A stretch of DNA of 38,091 bases from Frigoribacterium sp. CFBP 13712. GTDB taxonomy: Bacteria > Actinomycetota > Actinomycetes > Actinomycetales > Microbacteriaceae. Location of the stretch: NCBI RefSeq assembly GCF_014842255.1, contig NZ_JACYVH010000002.1, positions 504,770-542,860 of the forward strand, read 5' to 3'. Shown here in pieces: positions 1 to 10,416 of the stretch. The notes under the pieces are model-generated. The model had not been told where the DNA came from. It ran no database searches and saw only the letters and a program-made list of their open reading frames with translations. Positions within the stretch are counted from its first letter, which is position 1. Each line of letters starts with the position of its first letter. The position numbers were made by a program, and so were the translations under genes.

Positions 1-2
1 GC

Positions 3-2027
<2,025 letters not shown>

Positions 2028-2028
2028 C

Positions 2029-2673
2029 GTGACCGACAGCGACCGCAGCGACGGCGCCCCCCGCGGCGCGACCTTCCCCTTCCGAGGCCGGGTGGCCCGC
2101 CGAGGCCCCGGCCCGGCGAGCACAGCCAACATCGCCAACATCATCACCGTGGTGCGCATCCTCATGGCGCCGCTGTTCATGGCGTGGCTCCTCATCGACG
2201 ACGGCGCCGACGGCTCGTTGCGCATCGCCGCGGCCGCGCTGTTCGTGGTCGCCATCCTCACCGACAGCCTCGACGGCATGCTCGCCCGGGGTCTCGACCT
2301 CGTCACCGACTTCGGCAAGATCGTCGACCCGATCGCCGACAAGGTCCTCATCGGCGGGGCCCTCGTCTCCCTCTCGATCCTCGGCGAGCTCCCGTGGTGG
2401 GTGACGGCTCTCATCCTCGTCCGCGAGATCGGCATCACCGTGTTCCGATTCGCCGTCATCCGTGATCGGGTCATCCCCGCGTCCCGGGGCGGCAAGCTCA
2501 AGACCGTCCTGCAGGCCGTCGCCGTGACCCTCGCGCTCTTCCCGCTCTGGAACCTCCTCGGGTCGGGCATGCACTGGGTCAACGGAGTCCTCATGACGGC
2601 CGCGGTCGTGGCGACCCTGGTCTCCGGGCTCGACTACCTGAGGGTGGCGGCGAAGCACGGTCGACCGTCATGA
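2029..2673 (+). CDS. pgsA: CDP-diacylglycerol--glycerol-3-phosphate 3-phosphatidyltransferase
   Basis: Membrane enzyme that makes phosphatidylglycerolphosphate from CDP-diacylglycerol and glycerol-3-phosphate. The CDP-alcohol phosphotransferase signature D-G-x2-A-R-x8-G-x3-D-x3-D is intact (DGMLAR ... G ... D ... D, roughly residues 84-105), including the catalytic aspartates. Several hydrophobic helices surround it, and the N-terminal block NIANIITVVRILMAP is typical of the family. The GTG start at 2029 follows a GGGAGAGA-like ribosome site in the end of ftsK. The stop overlaps the cinA start as ATGA. The ftsK-pgsA-cinA-clgR order is conserved in many actinobacteria. The general family is certain; choice of PgsA over another CDP-alcohol transferase rests on similarity and context. 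Confidence 0.92.
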   Translation: MTDSDRSDGAPRGATFPFRGRVARRGPGPASTANIANIITVVRILMAPLFMAWLLIDDGADGSLRIAAAALFVVAILTDSLDGMLARGLDLVTDFGKIVDPIADKVLIGGALVSLSILGELPWWVTALILVREIGITVFRFAVIRDRVIPASRGGKLKTVLQAVAVTLALFPLWNLLGSGMHWVNGVLMTAAVVATLVSGLDYLRVAAKHGRPS

Positions 2674-3161
2674 CGCTCGCCGGCGACGTCGTCGCCGAGC
2701 TCACCCGTCGACGGCTCACGATCGGCGTGGCCGAGTCGCTCACCGGCGGCCTGCTGATCGCCGAGCTGATCGCCGTGCCCGGAGCATCCGCGGTCGTCCT
2801 CGGCGGTGTCGTCGCCTACCAGACGGAGTTGAAGCACACCCTGCTCGGCGTCGACGCCCGACTGCTCGCCGACCGCGGGCCCGTCGACCCCGACGTGGCC
2901 GAGGCCATGGCCGCGGGAGTCCGCGGGGTGGTCGAGACCGGCGGCACCCCCACCGACATCGGCCTCGCGACCACCGGTGTCGCCGGCCCCGGTCCGCAGG
3001 GCGGCCACGATCCCGGTGTCGTCTTCGTCGGTGTCGCCTGGGGAGACGAGACGCGGGTGGTGGCCCTCGACCTGACGGGAGACCGCGAGGCCATCCGACG
3101 GGGCACCGTCTCCGAATCACTCACGGCTCTGCACTCGTGGTTGGTCGACGCGAGGGAATAG
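2670..3161 (+). CDS. cinA: CinA C-terminal domain protein, nicotinamide-nucleotide amidase (PncC type)
   Basis: 163-residue protein made only of the CinA C-terminal domain. That domain deamidates nicotinamide mononucleotide to nicotinate mononucleotide in NAD salvage. Visible family motifs are VAESLTGGLL (residues ~19-28), GGVVAYQTELKHTLLGV, and the GLATTGVAGPGPQGG ... PGVVFVGVAWGDE block. There is no N-terminal MoCF-like domain, so it matches the short stand-alone form (E. coli YgaD/PncC length), not the long Bacillus CinA. It overlaps pgsA by 4 nt (ATGA), so translation is probably coupled. The old name competence-induced refers to a pneumococcal regulon; nothing here indicates competence. 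Confidence 0.9.
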   Translation: MTLAGDVVAELTRRRLTIGVAESLTGGLLIAELIAVPGASAVVLGGVVAYQTELKHTLLGVDARLLADRGPVDPDVAEAMAAGVRGVVETGGTPTDIGLATTGVAGPGPQGGHDPGVVFVGVAWGDETRVVALDLTGDREAIRRGTVSESLTALHSWLVDARE

Positions 3162-3244
3162 ACCGCGTTTCGGTCTCGTTACATCTGGCAGGTTCACAAG
3201 GGTCGCACAGTCCCCGCTGGTTACAGTTACAGCCAACTGCGCTT

Positions 3245-3250
3245 TAGTAT
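3245..3250 (+). promoter_or_regulatory. candidate -10 hexamer for clgR
   Basis: TAGTAT lies 57 nt before the clgR ATG. A tandem TTACAG-TTACAG at 3221-3232 puts its first copy 18 bp upstream as a possible -35. Promoter call from motif only; no clear ClgR operator was recognised nearby. Confidence 0.45.
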
Positions 3251-3294
3251 CACCATCCCACCCCCCGACAGTCCGTCAGGGTGGGCGTCCGTTC

Positions 3295-3303
3295 GGAGGA
3301 GGG
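3295..3303 (+). promoter_or_regulatory. ribosome binding site that fixes the clgR start
   Basis: GGAGGAGGG ends 4 nt before the ATG at 3308. An in-frame GTG at 3281 lies upstream of this site and is therefore a less likely start. Confidence 0.75.
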
Positions 3304-3307
3304 TCCC

Positions 3308-3616
3308 ATGGTTCTGGTTCGTCAAGAAATCGGAGACGTCCTGCGCGACTTCCGGCTGCAGAAGGGCCGCACCCTTCGCCAGGTCGCGAGCAAGGCGAGC
3401 GTGGCCCTCGGGTACCTCAGCGAGGTCGAGCGCGGTCAGAAAGAGGCCAGCTCCGAGATCCTCGCCTCCGTCGCCGATGCGCTCGAGACTCCCATCTCGG
3501 TCATCATGCGCGAGGTCGGCGACCGCATGGCCGTCATCGAGGGTCTCAATCCCATCCCCGACACGCTCCCCGACGAGCTCGTCGCCGAGTTCGACACCGA
3601 TCTCGCGGTGCGCTGA
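3308..3616 (+). CDS. clgR: ClgR-type XRE-family transcriptional regulator
   Basis: 102-residue DNA-binding protein with one XRE/Cro helix-turn-helix at about residues 8-63 (IGDVLRDFRLQKGRTLRQVA ... LGYLSEVERGQKEASSEILASVADALE). This is the characteristic sequence of actinobacterial ClgR, which activates clpP/clpC and other protease genes and is itself degraded by ClpP. Placement between cinA and DUF3046-recA matches ClgR in other actinobacteria (for example Rv2745c next to pgsA3). The ATG at 3308 is preferred over the GTG at 3281 because of the strong GGAGGAGGG site. The C-terminus ends LAVR; whether it is a Clp degradation signal is unknown. A hairpin terminator follows at once. Confidence 0.88.
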   Translation: MVLVRQEIGDVLRDFRLQKGRTLRQVASKASVALGYLSEVERGQKEASSEILASVADALETPISVIMREVGDRMAVIEGLNPIPDTLPDELVAEFDTDLAVR

Positions 3617-3630
3617 GTCCCCACCCCGTC

Positions 3631-3665
3631 ACGAACGCCCCCGGTCCTCCGACGGGGGCGTTCGT
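3631..3665 (+). terminator. intrinsic terminator-like hairpin after clgR
   Basis: A perfect 13-bp stem (ACGAACGCCCCCG with its complement) encloses a 9-nt loop, 15 nt after the clgR stop. There is no long T-run, as is usual in actinobacteria. It separates clgR from the DUF3046 gene. Confidence 0.75.
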
Positions 3666-3727
3666 CGTCTCCTGAGCCCCTCCGGAGGCGCGGCGCAGCT
3701 GAGCACGCCGCCCCGTCGACAGAGAGG

Positions 3728-3733
3728 TACCCT
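3728..3733 (+). promoter_or_regulatory. -10 hexamer of a probable leaderless promoter (DUF3046 gene)
   Basis: TACCCT fits TANNNT and is followed by exactly 6 nt and then the ATG at 3740. No Shine-Dalgarno fits in the gap, so transcription and translation would start at the same base. Confidence 0.6.
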
Positions 3734-3739
3734 CCACTG

Positions 3740-3964
3740 ATGCGCAAGAGCGAGTTCCACCGAGCCGTCGTCGACCAGTTCGGCGAGGCGTACGGGCGCA
3801 TCCTGATGCGCGATCTCGTGATGTCGGCCGTGGGCGAGCTCACCGCCGAGCAGGCTCTCGTGCAGGGCTTCCCGCCGAGAGACGTCTGGCTCGCGCTCTG
3901 CGACGCCGAGGGCGTACCGGAGTCGAGACGGCATGGTGTCGGTCTACCCGCGCCTCGTCGTTGA
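3740..3964 (+). CDS. DUF3046 family protein
   Basis: 74-residue cytosolic protein of unknown function. The body (MRKSEFHRAVVDQFGEAYGR, then DLVMSAVGELTAEQALVQGF and DVWLALCDAEGVPESRRHG) is the DUF3046 pattern found in actinobacteria immediately upstream of recA. No catalytic motif is evident. A TANNNT box 6 nt before the ATG suggests a leaderless message. It is separated from clgR by a terminator and from recA by 314 nt containing the LexA box, so it is probably transcribed separately from recA. The association with recA is conserved, but I know of no demonstrated role. Confidence 0.85.
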   Translation: MRKSEFHRAVVDQFGEAYGRILMRDLVMSAVGELTAEQALVQGFPPRDVWLALCDAEGVPESRRHGVGLPAPRR

Positions 3965-4034
3965 GGCTCGACGTCGCACCTCCGCCCGCTTGCCCGTGAT
4001 CGTGCGGATGTTCGACACGCCGCGCCATGGAAGT

Positions 4035-4048
4035 CGAACATGTGTTCG
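4035..4048 (+). promoter_or_regulatory. LexA (SOS) box of recA
   Basis: CGAACATGTGTTCG matches the Gram-positive/actinobacterial SOS consensus CGAAC-N4-GTTCG at all ten fixed positions. It covers the -35 position of the TAGCGT -10 candidate at 4058, so bound LexA would block RNA polymerase. Confidence 0.92.
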
Positions 4049-4161
4049 TACCGGTGATAGCGTCCTCCCCAGGACCTGATCGGTCCGAGAACTCCACTTC
4101 GGTGGCCGGCGTCGACTCCGATGTCGGTGGTCGTCCGTAGCGTTCTCGTATCGACGTTCCC

Positions 4162-4182
4162 GCCGCCGGAGTGACCGGCGGC
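4162..4182 (+). other. hairpin in the recA leader
   Basis: GCCGCCGG and CCGGCGGC pair perfectly around the loop AGTGA, about 95 nt upstream of the recA ATG. Function unknown. Confidence 0.4.
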
Positions 4183-4278
4183 ACCAGCCTTGTCGTAGCG
4201 ACGAAGACCTTGTCCCACCGGTCGGCGGCGACGCGACAGCCTACAGGCGCACGGACGACCACCACGAAGGAGAACATC

Positions 4279-5336
<1,058 letters not shown>

Positions 5337-5340
<4 letters not shown>

Positions 5341-6269
5341 CCACGTCCGGCGACGGCGACTCGACGGTCGACTTGGCTCCGGTCACCCCGCTGTTCGGTC
5401 GCCGAGGGGCGTCGAAGCCCGCTGCCGGCGGCAGTGCTCCTCAAGACGAGTGGGCCGATGCGGCGCCGAGTGACGACGAGGTCGGCCATGAGTCGACCGC
5501 AGATGATGTCGCCGCCGAGTCGACGAGTCACGGCGTAGACGACGTCTCCCGATTCGCAAGCGCCCGTTCGGAGTCGGAGCCGGAGCCCCAGTCGGGCCAC
5601 GAGTCGGCCTCGGCTCGAGCTTCGAAGCGCAAGCCGGCTTCGGTCCCGGCCGAGTCTGACGCTGTCCGGTCGACTGCGGCCGCCCTGGCCGCGATCACCG
5701 ATCACTGGTCCGGGCCGAGAGCGGTCGACACGCTCGACCCGGTCGACGAAGACGACGAGCCCGAACCAGAGCCCGAGGGGCTCGACGCGCAGCGGAGCCG
5801 AGCCGAGAACATCAGCATGCATGCCCTCGCGCGCCGAGGGGTCTCCTCCGCTGAGATGGCCTCTCTTCTGGCAGCCCGTGACCTCGACGAGCAGGTCGTC
5901 AGCGACGAGGTCGAACGACTCGAGGGTGTCGGTCTGCTCAACGACCGGGAGCTCGCGGAGAACCTGGTGCGCAGCAAGCATGAGCGCAAGGGCCTCGGTC
6001 GCGGCGCTGTCACGAGCGAGCTCCGCAGTCGCGGCATCGCGCCCGAGCTCATCGAGCAGGCGATGTCCGAGATCGACGACGACGACGAGCAGTCACGCGC
6101 CGACGAGTGGGCGCTGAAGCGCGCCACGTCGTTGCAGGGGCTCGATCAGGCGACCGCGGAGCGGCGTCTGAACGGGTACCTGATGCGCCGCGGCTATCGG
6201 TCCGAGACGATCCGTCGGGCGGTGGAGAAGGCTCTTCCTCGCGGTCGGGGCGGCGTCCGCTTCCGATGA
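5337..6269 (+). CDS. recX: regulatory protein RecX with long N-terminal extension
   Basis: Modulator that caps and destabilises RecA filaments, encoded directly after recA with an ATGA overlap. The RecX three-helix repeats occupy about residues 155-305 ([28 protein letters not shown] ... [43 protein letters not shown] ... [14 protein letters not shown]). The first ~150 residues are low-complexity, rich in Ser, Glu, Asp and Ala. They make this protein about twice the length of E. coli RecX (166 residues). Such extensions occur in actinobacterial RecX but this one is long. Co-transcription with recA puts it under SOS control. Confidence 0.93.
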
Positions 6270-6292
6270 TCGGTCGACCGGGGCCGCGGCCG

Positions 6293-6298
6293 TAGACT
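6293..6298 (+). promoter_or_regulatory. -10 hexamer of a probable leaderless promoter (miaB)
   Basis: TAGACT is followed by 8 nt and then the miaB ATG at 6307. Two short GC palindromes (CGGTCGACCG at 6271-6280 and GGCCGCGGCC at 6282-6291) lie just upstream. Confidence 0.6.
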
Positions 6299-6306
6299 CT
6301 CCGACT

Positions 6307-7890
6307 ATGTCGACGGTTCTCCCCGCCCCGGTCTCCGAAGCCCGAGCAGACGGCCTCGCGGCTCCCGCGCGTCGCACCTACGAGGTGCGGACGTTCGGGT
6401 GCCAGATGAACGTGCACGACAGCGAGCGTCTGAGCGGATCCCTCGAGGCCGCCGGCTACGAGCCGGCCGTCGACGGTGAAGCGGATGTCGTCGTCATCAA
6501 CACCTGCGCCGTCCGAGAGAACGCCGACAACAAGCTCTACGGCACATTGGGGCGGCTGGCGGGCGTCAAGCGGCGGCGGGAGGGCATGCAGATCGCCGTG
6601 GGCGGATGCCTCGCGCAGAAAGACAAAGAGGCCGTCCTCGAGCGCGCGCCCTGGGTCGACGTCGTCTTCGGCACCCACAACGTCGGGGCGCTGCCGACGC
6701 TCCTCGAGCGTTCTCGTCATAACGACGAGGCGCAGGTCGAGATCCTCGAATCGCTCGACGTGTTCCCCTCGACCCTGCCGGCCAAGCGCGACTCGGTCAG
6801 CTCCGGCTGGGTCGCCATCTCGGTCGGCTGCAACAACACCTGCACCTTCTGCATCGTGCCGACGCTGCGCGGCAAAGAGCGCGATCGGCGCCCGGGCGAC
6901 ATCCTCGCCGAGGTCCGCTCCCTCGTCGACGACGGCGCCATCGAGGTGACCCTGCTCGGTCAGAACGTCAACTCCTACGGGGTCGAGTTCGGCGACCGCC
7001 TCGCTTTCGGCAAGCTCCTCCGTGCCGTCGGCGCCATCGACGGCCTCGAGCGCGTCCGTTTCACCAGCCCGCACCCGGCCGCCTTCACCGACGACGTCAT
7101 CGACGCCATGGCCGAGACCCCTGCGGTGATGCCGCAGCTGCACATGCCCCTCCAGTCGGGGTCCGATGCGATCCTCCGATCGATGCGACGCAGCTATCGC
7201 AGCGCGAAGTTCCTGGGCATCATCGACCGGGTCCGGGCCGCGATGCCCGACGCGGCGATCTCGACCGACATCATCGTGGGCTTCCCGGGTGAGACCGAAG
7301 CCGACTTCGTCGACACGCTCCGAGTGGTCGAGGAGGCGCGTTTCGCCTCGGCTTTCACCTTCCAGTACTCCGTCCGACCCGGCACGCCCGCGGGGGAGAT
7401 GGCCGATCAGATCCCCAAAGAGATCGTCCAAGAACGCTACGAGCGGCTGACGGCCCTCCAAGACCGGATCTCCTTCGACGAGAACCGCGCTCTCGTCGGC
7501 CGAAGGGTCGAAGTGCTCATCTCGGCGACCGAGGGTCGGAAGGACGCCGAGACCCACCGGCTGTCCGGTCGGGCCGAAGACAGCCGTCTCGTCCACCTCG
7601 ACGTCCCCGACGGAGTCGAGGCGCCTCGACCGGGCGATGTCGTGACGGTCGACGTGACCGGGGCGGCTCCCTTCCATCTCCTCGCCGAGTCGTCGATCGG
7701 CTCCGTCTTCGACGTGCGACGCACGCGGGCAGGCGACGCCTACGACCGCGCCCAGGCCGACTCGTGCGGGGTGCCGGCGTCCGCGACCGGCTCGACCGGC
7801 GCCTCCGGGGCACCGAGGGTGTCGTTGGGTCTGCCGACCCTGCGCGTGTCGACGACGCCCATCTACGACGCCGCCGACGGTCTCCGCTGA
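6307..7890 (+). CDS. miaB: tRNA-2-methylthio-N6-dimethylallyladenosine synthase MiaB
   Basis: Radical-SAM methylthiotransferase that adds the 2-methylthio group to i6A37 of tRNAs, acting after MiaA. The N-terminal domain carries three Fe-S cysteines, C32 (FGCQMN), C67 (NTCAVREN) and C101 (GGCLAQ). The radical-SAM triad CNNTCTFC is C175/C179/C182. A TRAM domain follows at about residues 395-465, then a ~60-residue Gly/Ser/Ala-rich tail as in other actinobacterial MiaB proteins. Length is 527 residues. There is no good ribosome site; the TAGACT box 8 nt upstream suggests a leaderless start. miaA follows after 20 nt, so the two steps of one modification pathway sit together. Confidence 0.97.
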   Translation: MSTVLPAPVSEARADGLAAPARRTYEVRTFGCQMNVHDSERLSGSLEAAGYEPAVDGEADVVVINTCAVRENADNKLYGTLGRLAGVKRRREGMQIAVGGCLAQKDKEAVLERAPWVDVVFGTHNVGALPTLLERSRHNDEAQVEILESLDVFPSTLPAKRDSVSSGWVAISVGCNNTCTFCIVPTLRGKERDRRPGDILAEVRSLVDDGAIEVTLLGQNVNSYGVEFGDRLAFGKLLRAVGAIDGLERVRFTSPHPAAFTDDVIDAMAETPAVMPQLHMPLQSGSDAILRSMRRSYRSAKFLGIIDRVRAAMPDAAISTDIIVGFPGETEADFVDTLRVVEEARFASAFTFQYSVRPGTPAGEMADQIPKEIVQERYERLTALQDRISFDENRALVGRRVEVLISATEGRKDAETHRLSGRAEDSRLVHLDVPDGVEAPRPGDVVTVDVTGAAPFHLLAESSIGSVFDVRRTRAGDAYDRAQADSCGVPASATGSTGASGAPRVSLGLPTLRVSTTPIYDAADGLR

Positions 7891-7910
7891 GTCCGCGGGG
7901 TCGACGAGAG

Positions 7911-8822
7911 ATGCTGATCGCCCTGGTCGGTGCCACGGGCACCGGCAAGTCCGCGCTGTCCCTCGACCTGGCCGAGCGGCTCCGGTCGAGCGGTCGCCCG
8001 GCGGAGATCGTCAACGCCGACGCGATGCAGCTCTACCGGGGCATGGACATCGGAACCGCGAAGCTGCCGGTCTCCGAGAGGCGCGGCATACCGCACCACC
8101 TCCTGGACGAGCTCGATGTGACCGACGAGGCGAGCGTCGAGTGGTACCAGCGGCGCGCCCGGACGGTCATCGACGAGGTCCACGGGCGGGGTGCGGTGGC
8201 GGTGCTCGTGGGCGGCTCGGGGCTCTACGTGTCGAGTGTGCTGTTCGACCTCCGGTTCCCGGGCACCGACCCGGCCATCCGTGCGCGCTACGAGGCCGTC
8301 GGCGAGGCCCAGGGGCCGGGTGCGCTCTTCCGCCTGCTGCGCGACCGGGATCCGCTGGCCGCCGAGAAGATCGGCTCGACGAACATCCGCCGTCTCGTCC
8401 GTGCCCTCGAGGTCGGCGAGCTGACCGGCGAGCCGTTCTCGGCCCGCCTGCCCGACGAGGCGGCCCGCTGGCGCCCCTCGGCCATCGTCGGCGTGCGCGA
8501 CGATCGAGAGGCCCTCGTCGAGCGACTCGACGCCCGGGTCGAGCGGATGTGGCGCGACGGCCTCGTCGACGAGGTCCGCGGTCTCCTCGCGCACGGTCTC
8601 GAGCGCGGCGTCACGGCGGGTCGAGCGATCGGCTACGCGCAGGCTGCCGCCCAGCTGCGCGGCGAACTGACGGAGTCCGACGCCATCGAGACCAGTGCGG
8701 CTCTGACCCGCCGTTACGCGCGTCGTCAGGTGAGCTGGTTCCGTCGGTACCCCGACGTCCGCTGGGTGCCGTCCGGCGACCCCGGGGGCGTCGAGGCGGC
8801 CCTCGATACACTCGACGCGTGA
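7911..8822 (+). CDS. miaA: tRNA dimethylallyltransferase MiaA
   Basis: Transfers a dimethylallyl group to N6 of A37 in tRNAs reading UNN codons, the substrate step for MiaB. The P-loop GATGTGKS is at residues 7-14, followed by the family blocks [27 protein letters not shown] and [13 protein letters not shown]. The C-terminal part ([19 protein letters not shown]) is typical. The ATG at 7911 is chosen because [14 protein letters not shown] is the normal N-terminus; an upstream in-frame start would overlap miaB and add unrelated sequence. The stop overlaps the dapF GTG by 4 nt. The last codons contain the dapF -10 box. Confidence 0.97.
   Translation: MLIALVGATGTGKSALSLDLAERLRSSGRPAEIVNADAMQLYRGMDIGTAKLPVSERRGIPHHLLDELDVTDEASVEWYQRRARTVIDEVHGRGAVAVLVGGSGLYVSSVLFDLRFPGTDPAIRARYEAVGEAQGPGALFRLLRDRDPLAAEKIGSTNIRRLVRALEVGELTGEPFSARLPDEAARWRPSAIVGVRDDREALVERLDARVERMWRDGLVDEVRGLLAHGLERGVTAGRAIGYAQAAAQLRGELTESDAIETSAALTRRYARRQVSWFRRYPDVRWVPSGDPGGVEAALDTLDA
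8807..8812 (+). promoter_or_regulatory. -10 hexamer of a probable leaderless dapF promoter inside the end of miaA
   Basis: TACACT is followed by 6 nt and the dapF GTG at 8819. It is spelled by the miaA codons GAT-ACA-CTC; GAT and ACA are uncommon in this GC-rich genome where GAC and ACC dominate. Confidence 0.55.
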
Positions 8823-9697
8823 CCACCACTCTCCAGTTCACCAAGGGCCAGGGCACGGGCAACGACTTCGTGCTGTTCTCCGACCCCGATGGCGAGTTCC
8901 CCCTCGACCCCGTGGCGATCCGGGCGTTGACCGATCGCCACTTCGGCGTGGGCGGCGACGGCGTGATCCGTGCGGTCCGGTCCGAGCACCTCCCCGACGG
9001 CCAGAACGCCCTGGCCGAAGACCCGGCGGCCGAGTGGTTCATGGATTACCACAACGCCGACGGCAGCGCGGCCGAGATGTGCGGCAACGGCATCCGGGTC
9101 TTCGTCCGCTACCTGACCGACCGCGGCCTCGCGACGCTCGAGCCGGGCGGCACCCTGGCGATCGGCACGCGGGCGGGGGTGCGCCACGTCCAGCGCAGTC
9201 TGACGGGCTTCCAGGTCGATCTCGGCCTCTGGTCGCTCTCCGACGAGTCGCCGACGGTGCGGGCTCGAGAGCTGCATGCGGCCCGCCCCGGTCTTTCGCT
9301 GTCCGTCGGCAATCCGCACGTCGTGGTTGCGCTGGCGACCGACGACGAGCTCGACGCGCTCGACCTCTCGTACCTCCCCGTCCTCGACCCCGCACCCGTC
9401 GAGGGCGCGAACGTCGAGTTCGTCGTCCCGGCCGACCCCCTGGTGGTCGACGGCATCGGCCACATCCGCATGCGCGTGCACGAGCGCGGCAGCGGCGAGA
9501 CCCTCTCGTGCGGCACGGGAGCGGCGGCGGCGGCCCTCGCGACGCGGCACTGGGCCGGTGCCGGGGCGCCCGATCAGTGGCGCGTCGAGGTCCCGGGTGG
9601 CACGGTCGGCGTCCTGGTCGTCCCGACGGACGACGGCGAGCACGTCTCGCTCAGCGGTCCGGCCGAACTGGTCTTCAACGGGGCGCTCGAGATCTGA
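8819..9697 (+). CDS. dapF: diaminopimelate epimerase
   Basis: Cofactor-independent epimerase converting LL- to meso-diaminopimelate for lysine and, where used, peptidoglycan. Both catalytic cysteines are present: C88 in [13 protein letters not shown] and C231 in [12 protein letters not shown]. The N-terminal KGQGTGNDF and HFGVGGDG blocks match the family, and the length is 292 residues. The GTG at 8819 overlaps the miaA stop. A TACACT box 6 nt upstream suggests that dapF also has its own leaderless transcript. The miaB-miaA-dapF-hflX neighbourhood is common in actinobacteria. It converges with the methyltransferase gene, with only 27 nt between stops. Confidence 0.97.
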   Translation: MTTTLQFTKGQGTGNDFVLFSDPDGEFPLDPVAIRALTDRHFGVGGDGVIRAVRSEHLPDGQNALAEDPAAEWFMDYHNADGSAAEMCGNGIRVFVRYLTDRGLATLEPGGTLAIGTRAGVRHVQRSLTGFQVDLGLWSLSDESPTVRARELHAARPGLSLSVGNPHVVVALATDDELDALDLSYLPVLDPAPVEGANVEFVVPADPLVVDGIGHIRMRVHERGSGETLSCGTGAAAAALATRHWAGAGAPDQWRVEVPGGTVGVLVVPTDDGEHVSLSGPAELVFNGALEI

Positions 9698-9724
9698 CCG
9701 CCGTCGTCGGGCCTGCCTCGCTGA

Positions 9725-10333
9725 TCAGCGACGGTGGGCCGTCAAGACGCGGTAGCCCTTGCTGGTGGAGGCGCGGGTCACGTCGACGACGTCGCCCAGC
9801 TCGGAGTTCATCCACTTCTGCAGCGAGTCAGCGCCGAGGTTCTTCTGGACGACGAGCCACGCGTCCGACCCGACCTCCAGTCGGGGGAGCCACCTGGTCA
9901 AGAGCCCGTGCAGCTCGTTCTTGCCGACGCGGATGGGCGGGTTCGACCAGATCGTCGAGAACCGCAGGTCGGCGGGAACATCGTCGGGCTCGACGGCGTT
10001 GACGTTCTCGAGGCCTGCGGCCCGGGCGTTCTCGCGCACGAGCTCCAGCACCCTCTTGTTCACGTCGACGGCCCAGACCGTCGCGTCGGGTGACGACAAC
10101 GCGAGGCTCAGGGTGATGGGCCCCCATCCGCATCCGACATCGAGCAGATGACCCGAGGTCGGCGGCGTGGGCACGTCGGCCAGGAGGACGGCCGTCCCGG
10201 CGTCCACCCGATCGGGGCTGAAGACGCCCGCGGCCGTGGTGAGTTCGAGTTCGCGGCCCGCGAGGGTCACCGAGATGGTCCGGCGCCGCATCAGGCTCTC
10301 CGGTTCCGAAGAGAAGTAGTGCTCGCTCGCCAT
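9725..10333 (-). CDS. class I SAM-dependent methyltransferase, RsmC-like
   Basis: 202-residue methyltransferase resembling the C-terminal half of RsmC (16S rRNA m2G methyltransferase). It begins ASEHYFSSEPES, then SAM-binding motif I LLDVGCGWGPITLSLAL, an acidic residue in VWAVDVNKRVLELVREN, and the catalytic NPPI motif (STIWSNPPIRVGKNELH). NPPI/NPPY motifs mark enzymes that methylate exocyclic amines of nucleobases, so an RNA substrate is likely but not proven. The ATG at 10333 is preferred over a GTG at 10387. A TAGGTT -10 box lies exactly 7 nt upstream, and orthologues usually start just before HYF. It is divergent from hflX. Confidence 0.85.
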   Translation of the reverse strand: MASEHYFSSEPESLMRRRTISVTLAGRELELTTAAGVFSPDRVDAGTAVLLADVPTPPTSGHLLDVGCGWGPITLSLALSSPDATVWAVDVNKRVLELVRENARAAGLENVNAVEPDDVPADLRFSTIWSNPPIRVGKNELHGLLTRWLPRLEVGSDAWLVVQKNLGADSLQKWMNSELGDVVDVTRASTSKGYRVLTAHRR

Positions 10334-10340
10334 GGCCCAC

Positions 10341-10346
10341 AACCTA
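10341..10346 (-). promoter_or_regulatory. -10 hexamer of a probable leaderless promoter (methyltransferase)
   Basis: On the minus strand TAGGTT is followed by 7 nt and the ATG at 10333. It decides the start in favour of 10333. Confidence 0.6.
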
Positions 10347-10403
10347 TCGACAATCCCCACGGGCGGCCGAATCGGCTCCCCGCTCACCGCCTGACGAAAG
10401 GGC

Positions 10404-10409
10404 TAGTAT
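10404..10409 (+). promoter_or_regulatory. -10 hexamer of a probable leaderless promoter (hflX)
   Basis: TAGTAT is followed by 7 nt (CACTCCG) and the hflX ATG at 10417. No Shine-Dalgarno sequence is present. Confidence 0.65.
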
Positions 10410-10416
10410 CACTCCG

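Larger units (their letters stand above)
3965..4278 (+). other. recA upstream region: LexA box, candidate promoters and long leader
   Basis: This 314-bp gap has no credible gene. It holds a LexA box at 4035-4048, a TAGCGT -10 candidate at 4058-4063, and a second TAGCGT at 4138-4143. A hairpin with an 8-bp stem and AGTGA loop lies at 4162-4182, and the recA ribosome site AAGGAGA at about 4267-4273. If transcription starts near 4070 the recA leader is about 210 nt. Confidence 0.6.

Noticed and set aside
4171-4278. 36-residue N-terminal extension of RecA
   Set aside because: The ATG at 4279 has AAGGAGA upstream and the normal RecA N-terminus; the extension lies in the leader containing a hairpin.
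6271-6291. Adjacent palindromes CGGTCGACCG and GGCCGCGGCC upstream of miaB as operators
   Set aside because: Short GC-only palindromes are expected by chance at this composition; no other support.
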